Of a DNA stretch of 64,000 bases, positions 1 through 11,229 are shown piece by piece. Position 1 is the stretch's first letter, and each line of letters begins with the position of its first letter. The DNA lies in assembly GCF_000003195.3 (NCBI RefSeq), contig NC_012878.2, forward strand, positions 19,568,641 to 19,632,640, in the 5' to 3' direction. Source of the stretch: Sorghum bicolor (taxonomy: Eukaryota > Streptophyta > Magnoliopsida > Poales > Poaceae). A program made the position numbers and the translations under genes. Under the pieces are notes generated by a model. It saw only the letters and a program-made list of their open reading frames with translations. It ran no database searches and was not told where the DNA came from.

Positions 1-174
1 TGGGTAGACTACGAAGGAGAAGTGATAAGGTCTGAAGACATATAGCTTGAACAGAACTGTCCTGAGGAGACCGTAGCACCGAGTCAGGTGTGGAGAGAGA
101 AGATAGTTATACACGAAGAGAGGCACCGCCGGAAATCACCGACTATGCCACCTAGCGAATCCCTGGACGACTGA
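1..174 (+). pseudogene. Element A: 3' end of gag-protease polyprotein (second protease tail)
   Basis: The translation matches the C-terminal tail of the minus-strand polyprotein of element B (around 21677-21850), including the stretches GEVIRSED and SQVWREK. It has an in-frame stop (tag in place of a sense codon near position 43) and a small deletion near 120 that shifts the frame relative to B. In B this tail follows two tandem retropepsin domains. Here only the tail lies inside the window and the rest of A is to the left. The reading frame ends at about 174 and no reverse transcriptase follows before the LTR, so the family's polyprotein really ends here. Confidence 0.75.
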
Positions 175-2369
175 GAAAACGGAGAGTCCCGTTCGGAGGA
201 CTTAAAAATACCGAACGCCTTGCCAAGAGGTAAACTTGGTAGTTATCCTTTCCATTCAATAGTTTGCTTAGTTAATCAGTTTCATGCTATCTTGAAAAGA
301 AAATAAAAATGTTAAAAAAATAGTAAGCCCCATGTGAGTATGCTCATGGCATAAAACCCATAAGTACATTCACTGTGGTGGCATAAAAATAAAAAAAATA
401 ATAATAAGTTTTCATCTTACAATAAAAATATAAAAATAATAAGTGCATGATACTGCTAAATAAGTAACATTTATTGAGGAGGCTCAACATGATAAAGGCT
501 AGATATTTATGCTAACACTTAACCAGTTGCACAAAGCTTTGTTGTCTATTTGAGCTCCACAGAATTCAAGGATCAAAGAAGACTAGCAGACGGAGGACAT
601 CATAATCGCTGTCAGGGTGCCGCTGACATTCAAATACACCTCTGTCACCTGCTAGCTACATCAGAAGAAATTACGTCAAAATCCAACTTGAGGGAGAGCA
701 CCCCCATTTATCCACCTAAGTGTTTCTACTCGCGTTTATACTTTACTCAAATAATAAAAGATGCATAATCATGAAAACCCAAATAAAGATTTCGTGCTTT
801 TATATATATTTTTTGCTTAGTTTGCTAAATAAATAAATAAATAAAGTTTGCTATGAACCCTCATGATAAACTCTCACATGGAAATGATGAATAGTTGCTC
901 TGCCATGACTAGTTCTTAAAATTGAAATCTCTCTCAAGTTTAGGCATGACTGTTATGAAGTAAGATTTGCTCTAAACCTGAACTTGTGGGAAGAGTGCTT
1001 GATCTAAAGTCTAAGTCGTTAACGGATATGATATGGGAAGGTTGAGCTGCTGTTTATCTGTTCCTAGAGATGCTAGAATTCTGGAGAATTTTATCTTTGA
1101 AAATCTTTAAAATAACACATGATGAGTTCCTATATGATGAGAGTTTAAATTCTTACCACAGCCATATATACATGCTTATTAGACTTTGAGCCACACATTT
1201 ACTTTTTACTGCTTATGAGCATTGAGTGTGGTCAAGCTGTGTAGACCCTTAGGAGCTTGTCATGTGGTTAAAATCAAGATTCACTTGCACGTTCACTCAT
1301 ACATGCTACTTCTACTCCGGAAGTACAATCCACATATATCCACTCATTTCCATCTCCACATTCACCCGAAATTATTCTACTCCTAATCCGGGAGAGAATA
1401 GCCAAAAACATTTTCCTATCCCTGTTATTCCCTGTGAAATAGATGCTCGAGTTATCTTGGTTACTACCACTTGCTACATTATCTCAGGAGATGAGTGCTC
1501 TAAAAAAAACAAAAAGAAAAAAAAAAGAAAAAAAATATGAGGAAATAAAAAGGGGCAAGTGCCCGGAACCTCGAAGAAAAAGAAAAAAGTGAGACGAGAG
1601 GTAAAAATGGACAAGTGTCCGACAGTAGAATTAGGGGTACAAGATACCCACCTGAGAGGAATGAAAAAAAAATATAGAGCATCTCATACTCCCCAAAAAA
1701 GATTCAAAGTGCAAGAAAGGTTTGTATCCCCTCAAAAGAGCAAAAGTAGAATTAGACTTTCACCATTATTATCACCATCATCACCATACACCATCCATTC
1801 GCCACACATGCACATCTTGATTTGACTTATTGACTTGTTTCTCTGGATCCATGGTTTGACTATGCAATAAATGTCTTATAAGTATGTATTAGCTGTCTCC
1901 CACCTATGAGCTCCAGATATCAAAACCTTATTAGAGTAGGGTGAGAGAGAAGGCAATGTCACTATGCCTCATACCAAAAATACCACATACTTTGAGAGAA
2001 GGCATATACCATTACTGCTTTGGTAAGGATCCAGAAATACCACAAAAGAGAGATTTGAGAGAGTCATATAAGGAATCTCTGAGTTTTGTTTGAAAATCTA
2101 CAAAAACTCCAGAGCTATAGCTGATCAAGAAAAAGAGACATGGCGCTTGACTTGACCGTTCTATCTTTTAACTGCTCAAGACACAAGTAACGGTCACAAG
2201 CCCCATGGTGAATGGTAAAATGAGTAAGTTTTAAGTCTTAACAGTTTATTCTAACTCAGAGATGAGATCTTGCTTGAATGCGTGTGTACTCTTAAGGCAT
2301 GAAACCACTGCAGAAACTCTTGAGTTCATCCTTGCTCAAGGACGAGCAAGAGGTAAGCATGGGGGAGTT
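175..2369 (+). other. Element A: 3' internal non-coding region ending in polypurine tract
   Basis: About 2.2 kb with no recognisable protein domain. It is AT-rich, with A-rich runs (about 1500-1540) and a short AAAT repeat near 823-845. From about 1200 onward it resembles the 3' non-coding region of element D (about 29900-30739). One shared block, GGACAAGTGTCC followed by AGTAGAATTAGGGGTA, lies near 1608-1640 and again near 30226-30258. The end, TAAGCATGGGGGAG just before 2370, is the polypurine tract, and D has the near-identical TAAGCATGGGGGT at 30725-30737. The short ORFs here show no conserved product. Confidence 0.7.
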
Positions 2370-3600
2370 TGTTGACGGTCCTTAAGTATCAAATTAATTA
2401 TCAAATAAACAAAGAAAAGGATTCAAATGAAATCAACATCTAGACTTAGGGTTTTATCTGACAGAATTCCACGAGTTTTGGTGTTTGTCTATTTCTACAG
2501 GGGGTTTTCAGGAAATAAGGAAGAAAGGCCCACATGTCAGGATTACATAGAGGTATCAACGCACCGCGCAATTTTCTACCATCTAGAAGACTCCAGAAGC
2601 CACGGGAAGGAAGCGGAGGCCGAAATGGGCCAGGCCCAGGGTGCCCGCCCTGAGGACCTGGGTGCCCGCCCCCTGTTGGATGCCAATCAGGACTCTCTTC
2701 GCACGGGATGTTCCACCGACCTATTGGATCAAGGAAAACATAGTACCACCTCGCCTACCGACCCAAAAACGCATAGAGGAGGAGGACTATATAAGGAGAC
2801 CCCCCTGGCCCCTGGAGAAGACAAGAAATTATCATAGAGATTGAGGGGTGCCCTCGAAGGAAAACCTCTTCTCTAAATAATATTTCTTTTTAGGCTTAGC
2901 AACCAATGTAAGTAGAAATAGATCTTCTAGTTTCTACTAGATTGAGAGAGATAGAGTGGAGGTGTAGATCGGAGGAAGGCCGACCTGTCGGTGTCTTCTT
3001 CGAGTTGTACCTGCGGGATCAAGTCTCCTAACCCGAGGCTTGCTTCTAAGATTCTTCAGTAATTCAACTTCTAATTCTAGTAAGTTCTTATTTTATTGTT
3101 CTTTGGTTTATGAGTTTACTTTAATCCTCTTCCGGTTGAGTATTAGAGTAATCACTTGCTAGCGTAAACGTGGTGTTTAGGCTAGGGTACTCATAGATAT
3201 CCCCTGACTAGCTGGACCGTGGTAGTAGCGAGGAACGTGACATTTCCAAGTTACATTTGTATCCCATATCTCGTTAGCAGGACAGGTAGGTTTATAGGTG
3301 CGGGTCGAACATCCTTTGTGTTGTCTAGATTCCGTGAGCCTCCCCAATAGAACAGTAGATCATCCTTACCAAGGTTAGAACGAGACTACGGTTGCAGTCT
3401 TCTCTATACATCACTCACAGCGAGAAACATTCTTTGTAGCCTAAAGGGGTAGTAGCAATAGATTTGGTTAGTCAGATGCACCCTTTCTCCCAGTGGTAAA
3501 AATATAAATACGATAACTCTGGATAACCTCCCAGGTGAAATGCTCACCGATATCCGTGCACTTGCGGATCATTTTTTAATTACGTTACCAAATATCAACA
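2370..3600 (+). mobile_element. Element A: 3' LTR (1231 bp, Athila-like family)
   Basis: Starts TGTTGACGG directly after the polypurine tract and ends ATATCAACA, a TGTTGA...TCAACA inverted terminus. It aligns over its length with both LTRs of element D (22661-23894 and 30740-31952). TATA box TATATAA at 2788-2794. Upstream is the pair of GC-rich units at 2639-2670. The right flank 3601-3605 (CATGC) would be the target duplication, and its left partner is outside the window. A sits inside the 5' internal region of the minus-strand element E. Confidence 0.9.
2639..2670 (+). promoter_or_regulatory. Paired 21-bp-spaced GC units upstream of LTR TATA box (A)
   Basis: GGGTGCCCGCC occurs at 2639-2649 and 2660-2670, exactly 21 bp apart and about 118 bp before the TATA box at 2788. 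The equivalent D units read GGGCGCCCGCC, so A looks like a CpG-decayed version. See the D, B and internal-ORF copies. Confidence 0.55.
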
Positions 3601-3837
3601 CATGCACGGACTTATGATTCCTACTAGCAATTCATAACGATATTACTTAAAAACTATACAACATAGGGCAATACTTTATGTTGCTCCTCCACACCACTTC
3701 AAAAATTCTAACCAGGCCTACAGACAAGGGTAAAGTAGGACTAAAGCACTTGGACTCAAAATAGGCAAGTTTATAGTGTTGGATCCAAATGGGTTTTGAA
3801 GTTTCTCAAAGGATACAGTAGTCATCTTAGCAACGAA
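3601..3837 (-). mobile_element. Element E: 5' internal leader fragment
   Basis: Short stretch between A's LTR and E's primer-binding site. On the minus strand it is the leader directly downstream of the primer-binding site, before gag. It contains no coding domain. The rest of E was displaced leftward by A and is not visible. Confidence 0.65.
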
Positions 3838-3850
3838 TGCTCTGATACCA
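3838..3850 (-). other. Element E: primer-binding site (initiator-Met tRNA type)
   Basis: The minus strand reads TGGTATCAGAGCA, the classic complement of the 3' end of plant initiator methionine tRNA, two bases downstream of the LTR end at 3853. It fixes E's orientation (minus) and its LTR boundary. Confidence 0.85.
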
Positions 3851-6800
3851 GCTGTGCCAGAACCTCCTAAGTGTTTGGGCCCACCGACACCTGTCATTGT
3901 CCTAAGGACCTCTGACAGTGATGCCGGGGATCCTCCCACTCTAGAAGTCTGATGAGCATCTCAGGACGCTCATTCCACCGCTACCTGTGGCGTATCAAGC
4001 AAGCTCGTCCTGACCAATAGCGATGGTCAATTAACAAGAACTTCTTCTTCTCGCCCTTACAGGATAGCAAGTGGCCACCTTAACACCAGGATCACTCATT
4101 GCGAAGACATTGCAGTATCACAAACGACATATGACCAAAATAATATTTCAGAGTAAAACAGCGGAAGCATTACGTAACTTAATTTACAAAAGTAGTTCTT
4201 CCAAATAGTAGAGTGTTAGTACAAGCTAGATCCAGCAGAGCAACTTAAACTTTAGTACACAGATTACAAACTTACAGACCTTGCCCATGGGTCACGCTCA
4301 CTCTTCTTCGTCGTCAGCCTCGACGACGGTCATACAACAGGGTCCGAAACATGTCGGCTCTTGAACCTCACCTACAACAGGGGTTATGAAACCCTGAGTA
4401 CGGGAGTACTCAACAAGACTTGCCCGGCGGAAAAAAGAGGAGAAATTAGGGATGCAGGCTTAGGGTAGATAAGGAGTGGCTGAGCAAGGAGCCAAATTGT
4501 TTTGCTAAAACGCTTACTAATAGTGCGTCCTTACTTTCAAGTTCTACCCACGAATTCCTCTCCTTAAGAGGTCGAGGAGTTCGAGGACAGTCTATCTAGT
4601 TGCTTCTCACAGACAAGTCTGTAAGTTCCTAGTCCTTAACCAAATTATTTTCTATCCAACGGCCATAGCTTCATGTCACTCTGAGTTCGGGAATTGGGAT
4701 CCGAATCTCATGAGACATTTCCCCCTTTTCCATTTTACAGCTTAGTTGCATATTTATCTACGATGAGGGTGAGTGGATTGAGTGTCCCAATCGGGGAGCA
4801 ACGACGATTCGAACCGCTTAGCAATCCAGCTGGAGTTCCTAACCACCCGACATATGTAGAACCAAATCTTGCATATGTCAACCCAAATCAAGCTTTCCCC
4901 AAATTTGACTAGGTTCGCGGCAGCCGAGAGCACAGTACTCCACCATCCTATAGCCGATCTAGATGTTTCCCGGTCATCTCAGATCCGTAAGGTGGGTACA
5001 CGCTACTCTCGCCATCGCTCCACGCCCAGTGCGTGAGTAGCTGTTCGCGTCGAGGGATCACAAGACCGGGCTTACCGAGGGCAAGTGGCTAGTACTATAA
5101 ATTCTCAACCCAGCAGGCCATCAACGGACCGGTCCTTAACCGACACAGTTGGAGACACTACTCTAAGACTCCATTCTTAAAGCAAGTCCACCGACCGGTC
5201 TCAAGTTGAAACATCATTGATCATAAGTGTATTCCACAACAACCCTTCAAACTTTCTTGTTTGAAAACTTATCTAGTAGCAGGGCTAAGCATCACTACAC
5301 AATTTTAAAATAAAACAGGTGCCAAGGACAAGATAACAAATATCATGGTAGTAAATGCAGCAAGTAGGTTAACCCAATTCTCAACTACCTAATACAGCAT
5401 TTTCAATTCATAAGTGATAAAAGATTTAAAACATTCAAGGAGGGGTTAATGCATCCGGGGCTTGCCTTGGTTGCAGAGCTGAGAGGGACCCTCGGAGACT
5501 TCCCAAGTCTCGGATTCTACTTCCTCGAACGGAGCACCGACCTCGGGGTTCGGTTCAACGGTCGCTCCTTCGGTCACGTGCACTATACGCAAAATGATGT
5601 ATGCTCATGATATGCTTATGACAAATATATAAGGACCGAGTTGAGTACAACTGGCCTTCTCGGTGCAACACAGACTAAACAATAATTAAGGATGTTTATC
5701 ATCTTAGTGTCTTTACCCAAGAGGTTGCGTCAGTAAACTAAGATTTCTCTTAACTCACAATTATCCTTATTTAACTACTTATTAATCCTTTTTATCTTAA
5801 TTAATTCTTAATTAAGTATTAATAACAGTAACTAAACATTAATGCCAAACAATAATTAAATGCCAAAGGTCATTAAGGCTAATGACCTCAGGTCGTCACA
5901 CAATCCCAAAATCACTCAAACCCTAATATTGAGAATTTAACTAATTATTATCTAATTACTCTAGAATTATTATTTAATTACTAATTAAGGGGTTTTCTAT
6001 TCAAATTCAAACATCAAGCATTTTTAAGCAAAAAGAAAAGGGAAAACACACTGTGTTACACGGCCGGCCCGCTTGGTCACGGCCCAAGTCGGCCTGACAG
6101 CCTCCCGCGTTGCCCGCGGGCGCTGCCCTCCTCACGCGGCCACTGACGGGCGGCTCCCGCTCGTCAGACCCTCCCTCCTCTCTCTGCGAGACGCTGACGG
6201 GGAGGTCCCACCCGTCAGCTTCTTCTTCATCACACACGGCGGCTCGGCCACGGCTCCGGCCGCCGTTGGCGAGGGTCTTAGCCCACTAGGGCTCGGTAGA
6301 GCACAAACGAGCAAGTCCGGGAGGTTCGGGAAGAAGCGGGGAGCATGGTGCTCACATCACCACGGCGGGAGAAGCAACAGAAAGCTTTGGCGATGGTGGC
6401 GTTGTCGTCGGGCGGGCGCTCTAGCTTTGGCGAGGTCGTTCCGGTGGACCTGTTCACGTCCAGGGAGAAAGAGCAAGCGCATGAGCATCTGGGGAATGAA
6501 AAGAACTTGAAACAGCCGCTAGCAAGGTGTGATACCGACTGGAACAACGTGACCACGGGAAGAGCTCCACGGCGGCGGTCCCGGTCGGAGTTGGGGGAGA
6601 AGAAGAAGCTTCGGTGATTGGGCGGGTTAGAGGGTGAGCTAGGGGGTACACTGAGCTCGCAAGGGTGTGGCGAACGTTGTGGAGTGCTCAATTGAGTTGG
6701 AGAGGGATCGAGTGCGGTGAATTTGAGAGAGAGGGTCGTCGGGATTCCTCAGCTCTGGACGGGGAAAACACGCGGCACCGCCCACGCTGGTGCTCAAGGA

Positions 6801-7012
6801 GAGGGGGGAGCGAGCACGGGGTGCCCACGTAGCCTAGTGACGCAGGCAGCAAGCAGCTGCATGCTCGCACGCGCGCACGCGGTGCTGCACGCGTGGCGGC
6901 CGCGCTGGACAGGGCGCCGTGATCCCTATCGGGTCACTGTAGCCGTCCATATCCACCTTGCTTTGGTATTTTGCAAAATTCGCCCAAAAGTTGAACTGAA
7001 GCTAAATTTTCA

Positions 7013-7061
7013 CCAAAATGAAAGTTGTGCAGAAATTTACAAACTACAAAACATGTTTTGG
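7013..7061. repeat. Hairpin 1 in E LTR (16-nt arms, 17-nt loop, imperfect)
   Basis: Arms 7013-7028 and 7046-7061 pair at about 12 of 16 positions around a 17-nt loop. It has the same geometry as the hairpins at 7212 and 7388. Confidence 0.55.
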
Positions 7062-7211
7062 TGACCAAAGCTAATTCGGAGTGGAAAAGGGTGAATTTGA
7101 CAAAACAGTTTGAACTTCAAATCTCAAATTGGGGAAATTCAAATTTTTGAATTGGGGCAGATCAGAATTTCCAAAATTACTTTTGATTTTCCGTAACAAC
7201 TTTAAAAATTC

Positions 7212-7260
7212 CCAACATGAAAGTTGTTCAACTTTTTGAGCTCTACAACTTTCATGTTGG
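7212..7260. repeat. Hairpin 2 in E LTR (16-bp perfect arms, 17-nt loop)
   Basis: CCAACATGAAAGTTGT (7212-7227) and its exact reverse complement (7245-7260) are separated by 17 nt. Confidence 0.85.
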
Positions 7261-7387
7261 TCACCTTTCAAGATTCCAAATAGATTTTGAATTGGGGATT
7301 CAAAATGGAAAAGGGGACACTTTCTGGAAAACTGTATTTTCAAAATTACTTTGAATTTTGCATTGAAACTTCAAAAACTCAAAACCC

Positions 7388-7422
7388 CAAAGTTGTACAT
7401 ATTGACAAGATCTACAACTTTG
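7388..7422. repeat. Hairpin 3 in E LTR (9-bp arms, 17-nt loop)
   Basis: CAAAGTTGT (7388-7396) and ACAACTTTG (7414-7422) enclose a 17-nt loop. The same AAAGTTGT/ACAACTTT core with a 17-nt loop is found in the solo LTR N at 35996-36028. Confidence 0.75.
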
Positions 7423-7714
7423 CTTTTGAACTCAACTTCAAATTTTGCTTAGTTTTTAAATTGCACAAAAGGGGGCAAAGGCTTTTAAAATCAGGGTTTC
7501 CCCCCCCCATTTTCTCGAAAATCTTCCACCCTAGGAATTATACAACCAACACAAGCATCACTTCACCACATAAGCACACTTTACTTCCCTAAGCACATGC
7601 AATCAAAATAAACTTGTTTTAAGTTGGTGCATCAAGTTGTGCTTAATCAATATGCTATGCAATGCTCATGATGACATGGTCCAGTTTTAGTAACCGTAAC
7701 ATCGGGTATGTTAC

Positions 7715-8353
7715 ATGCAGTTACTATCCATGTATGATCTGGTTCGCAACTCTTTCAAGTACTTTAATCTATAGGACCCTATAGGTTAGAGTTGTAGTAT
7801 ATGTGTAAGCGTGGTGCTTAGACCTAGATTACTTGTGGATATCCCCTGTGTAGCCGGATCGTGTGATAGGCCGCGTAGGTGACAGCTATGTTGGTCCTCT
7901 GTAGTCCACCTCCCGTTAGCAGGACTGGTAGGGTTTATCGGCCTATGGATAAGCATCCTTTGTGGTGTATTCTTATCACATGGTTCGTCCCAAACATAGA
8001 CATACCCCTTTGAAGTAGAGAAACCCTAGTTATCCTCTCTATTCTCCTATTATCGCCCATATATTAGGTTGCTCTACTCTATATTCCCCCATTATCACTT
8101 TACCTTTAATATTGTTCTTATTGAATTCTACCATCTTTTCTATTTACACCTATCTATCTATCTTGGTTAAGTTAGAGCGTAGTTGGTTCTCCCGTTTCCC
8201 TATGGATACGATAAAACCTTTAACTGGGTAAAAGCTACAATGGTATCCGTGCGCTTGCGGATTTATCTGTGTGCGTATAAATACCATAGTACACTCTAGT
8301 GCCATGCTAGGGATGACAACCTAGTATTCAAGTGGTGTTAGCAAATGTCAACA
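7715..8353 (+). mobile_element. Element G: 3' portion of an LTR (Athila-like)
   Basis: Resembles the 3' half of the D LTR in order and wording: the GTAAGCGTGGTGCTTAG region, the CCCGTTAGCAGGACTGGTAGGG region, ATCCTTTGTGGTGT, a conserved GTGCGCTTGCGGAT block near 8248, and the end AATGTCAACA. It starts abruptly at E's outer LTR boundary, so E inserted into this LTR and the 5' part lies on the far side of E. It sits inside the second protease domain of F. No domain-coding sequence is present. Confidence 0.7.
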
Positions 8354-9845
8354 TTGTTGATTGTGCATTCAATGATTGGAACTCCTGGATCACCTCTCTT
8401 GATTGGACATGGCTTGGGTAGCATATGATCATTCTCGGTGTTGAGAGCAGAGATCAACTGAGTTGTCTCTGCATGCTTGGTCTTCCTCTATCTTCTATTG
8501 TTCTTCTTCTTCGTCATTGACTGCTGTTCTTGCTTTCCTTGTTGGTAGAATTGCTTCGGAGCAGCATGAGCGTTTAGGACGTGTTTCTTGAATGTGAATC
8601 TCTCTTTCTTGTCCTTGACGGATAAGACAATCTTGGCGTACTCCGCATAGATGATGGCTTTGTTGTGCACAAGAATGGTCTGCCCATAATGATTGGTTCC
8701 TTCTCATCTACTCCTGTCTCCATGACCACGAAGTCAATTGGGACGTATGATTGCCCCACTCTAATGACAACTTCTTCTAGTACTCTGTCAGGGTAGCAAA
8801 TGGACTGATCTGCAAGCTGCAAACGCATATTTGTGTACAATAGGGGATCATTCAATATTTTCTCATAAATTACCGTGGGCATGATGTTGACACTTGCACC
8901 GAAGTCATAGATAGCTGCTAGAAAGCTATGGCATCCTATGGAGATAGGAATGATAGGTCTTCCAGGGTCTCCCATCTTCTCTGGTAGAGAGTGGTCAATC
9001 CACTGTACAGCTTCAGGCTCAATATAACATTGGGTTGTATTGTGAATATCAACAAGCTTAGCAGTTTCTAAATCTTCTGGTTGGCCTGGTATCTTGCCTT
9101 TTTCTAATGGAGGAACAACAGCAGCTAATTGTGCTAATTGTGATTCTAACATTTTATTGAAATTATATTGATTCTTTAAAGCAGAAGCAAATGTATCCCT
9201 CCTAGTATGTATGTTTTCCAAAGTTTTATCATTTGATGTTAGTTTCCTAGTCATTTGATCTAGCAATTTGGATTGACTAGCAACTAATTCTCTTAAAGGC
9301 GTAAAATTGTTATTAAAATTATGACCTTGGTTGTTACCTTGGTAATTACCTTGTCAAGGTTGTTGACTCCACCCTTGATTTTGTTGAGGAAGATAGTAGG
9401 TATTATTGTTGATGAAGTTCACACCCTCTTGTAGTGTAGGGCAACTAACACCTGAGTACCCGTAGTCTCCACATTCTTCACATGTCATATGGGAATCATT
9501 GATGTGCATGACATCCTTTTTCTCTATGTCGAGCTTATTCATGATGAGGTCTAGCTTGGCAGTGACCATGAGAGATTCCTTGAGATGATGGATTCCTCCT
9601 CCTTTCTTCCTAGATTGGTACGTTTTTCATTGCATGTTGAATTTGAGGCCATCTTCTCAACAAGTGCTTTAGCATCTGAGAGCTTAAGTGAGAGGAACGC
9701 TCCCCTAGCTGCAGCATCAATAGACTCACAGGTACTAGAGCTAAGCCCATGATAGAAAGTCTGCATTAACAGCCACTCCTCTATTCCATAATGAGGACAA
9801 TCTTCAATGTAATTTTTGAATCTTTCCCATGCTTCAGTGAATGAT
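8354..9845 (-). pseudogene. Element F: gag-protease-protease polyprotein fragment
   Basis: Athila-like structural polyprotein on the minus strand, in several frames. From the right it shows a gag segment (EAWERFKNYIEDCPHYGI), then a zinc-knuckle remnant with CEEC kept but the His changed to Tyr (near 9455-9485). Next comes an asparagine/glutamine-rich linker, then a first retropepsin domain (YDFGASVNIMP near 8886-8918, GRPFL near 8690), and finally the start of a second retropepsin domain (KRGDPGVPII near 8390) cut by LTR G at 8353. The order is the same as in element B. Multiple stops and frameshifts make it non-functional. The gag N-terminus is cut at 9845 by K. There is no RT, RNase H or integrase. 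Confidence 0.8.
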
Positions 9846-10648
9846 TGTTGATGCAAAAATAGATCTGCAAACACAAAGGGCTAACACCCGATTCAAACAT
9901 TGAGGCGTGCCAGCCAATTTGACCTAACAATCGACAAAGGTGATAACTTGAATACTTTGGTCCTGACAACAGCGATACGCCCAGATGCCACGGCCAAGAG
10001 GTACTCATGCGGAACTCGAGAATTCGCTGAGTATTGCTCGCTGAATCCCTGAGAACTCGTAAACAAAAGAAAACGTGCGAGTTGACGAAGTTGTCGAAAA
10101 AGTAGATGTAACAGTACATGTAAAACATTGTGTATAATATTGATTGATTCCACCTTACATTGTTGCTAGGTCTATATTTATACCCTGACCTAAAGAGTTA
10201 CAACCATATACAACTAGGATTTTAATTCTAAACAAAACATGACTCTTACATAAGGCATACTTTCATAAATATCGAAAATATCTATCTATCTATCCAGATG
10301 TCTACTTAATTACGATGAAACTTTTCATCCGCTCTACCCCATCGGCATATCATTATTACCTTTAACAGCTTCCACGCCTTCCATCATCGGCATCGGCATA
10401 CTCCCTGTATCCTCAGCAACTTCCACATATTTCTTCATCAGCATCGGTAATCATCAGTGTCGACAATCAATCGGCAATGATCAACGACTACATCTTAATC
10501 TTCAGGCCGACAACATCCTCCATCTGTCATCCTATCATCAGTATCATCGGCGATCGACAATCTCCTTATCAACTTGACACAGCATCCTCTTCACTGCCGA
10601 TCAATTCCCCCTGACTATCCTTATTCGTGCCAAAAAATGGTGTCAACA
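9846..10648 (-). mobile_element. Element K: 3' LTR (803 bp, C/K/L family)
   Basis: On the minus strand it runs from TGTTGACACC at 10648 to GCATCAACA at 9846, matching the ends of the L LTRs (44423-45125, 56050-56753) and the C LTR (15387-16098). It is about 100 bp longer than those. A purine-rich TAGGGGCATA lies just outside at about 10649-10662 and serves as the polypurine tract. It sits in F's gag, with left flank 9841-9845 ATGAT. It carries several GCCGAT/ATCGGC words. Confidence 0.85.
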
Positions 10649-11051
10649 TATGCCCCTAATTTTGGAGTATGAAATCATTAATGCACTGAAATTCTCTCCA
10701 GATAATGACGACCTTTTCATAATTATTTCCTATGGTAAAAATTTATTACGGAATCCAAACAACCTCAATCCTGATTTCCATATCTCAGTAAATATCTCAA
10801 ATCTCCCAACCACCCGAACCGAAACGCATAGAAAAACGCTCATCAGCCACTTTTCTGTTAGGATAGATTACCGATGAACGACTAAAAGATTGTGTACAGT
10901 GAAATGTCTCCGAAATCTTGATTACTTGCTGTCAAATCATCTACACAATCCATTGATTATCGTGCGATCAATTACCATATCCATCTGAACAACCTCGAAT
11001 TTCACAGATACAGCAAAGAGATAAGTCAAAATACCCCTACTCATCTCAACC

Positions 11052-11059
11052 TATAAATA
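11052..11059 (+). promoter_or_regulatory. TATA box of the K antisense gene
   Basis: TATAAATA lies about 170 bp before the proposed start codon at 11230. The L homologue has TATAAATA at 55558-55565 on the minus strand, about 150 bp before its start. This suggests an independent promoter for the antisense gene. Confidence 0.5.
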
Positions 11060-11229
11060 CATCCGTGCCCAGCACTCATTCTCCACCTTGCCATTCTCTA
11101 TCCTCAAACTCATCTTCCCGGTGATGACCTCGACCAAAAACTCAAGAACTCCAGCAGCGAAAAGTTTTCATGCAGCAAAGTTCTCCTAGAATCCTCAAGC
11201 CTTCAGTTCTTTCTTCTTCTCGGAAGAAA

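Larger units (their letters stand above)
3853..7714 (-). mobile_element. Element E: 5' LTR, about 3.86 kb (Tekay/Del-like, tentative)
   Basis: On the minus strand it begins TGTAACATACCCG at 7714 and ends GGCACA at 3853, next to the Met primer-binding site. The layout resembles the solo LTR N (35638-37800): a TGTAACA start, a 5' part with AAAGTTGT hairpins, a GC-rich block (about 6060-6900) and a GTACTCAGGGTT-type motif near 4395. The long LTR, TGTAACA start and Met primer suggest a Tekay/Del-type chromovirus, but no chromodomain or pol is in view. The GC-rich block gives several long chance ORFs on both strands, none of which matches a family I know. Flank 7715-7719 is TGCAG. Confidence 0.75.

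Noticed and set aside
550..1825. Short ORFs in the 3' region of A
   Set aside because: No similarity to the corresponding region of D at protein level, low complexity and A-rich. No support as genes.
3838..3850. tRNA-like match (Met) and the similar Asp matches at 23903 and 33728
   Set aside because: Only the 3' tRNA complement is present. These are primer-binding sites, not tRNA genes.
6007..6870. Several overlapping long ORFs on both strands in a GC-rich block
   Set aside because: They lie inside E's LTR, overlap each other on both strands, are low-complexity Arg/Pro/Ser-rich and show no conserved motif. Chance frames in GC-rich DNA.
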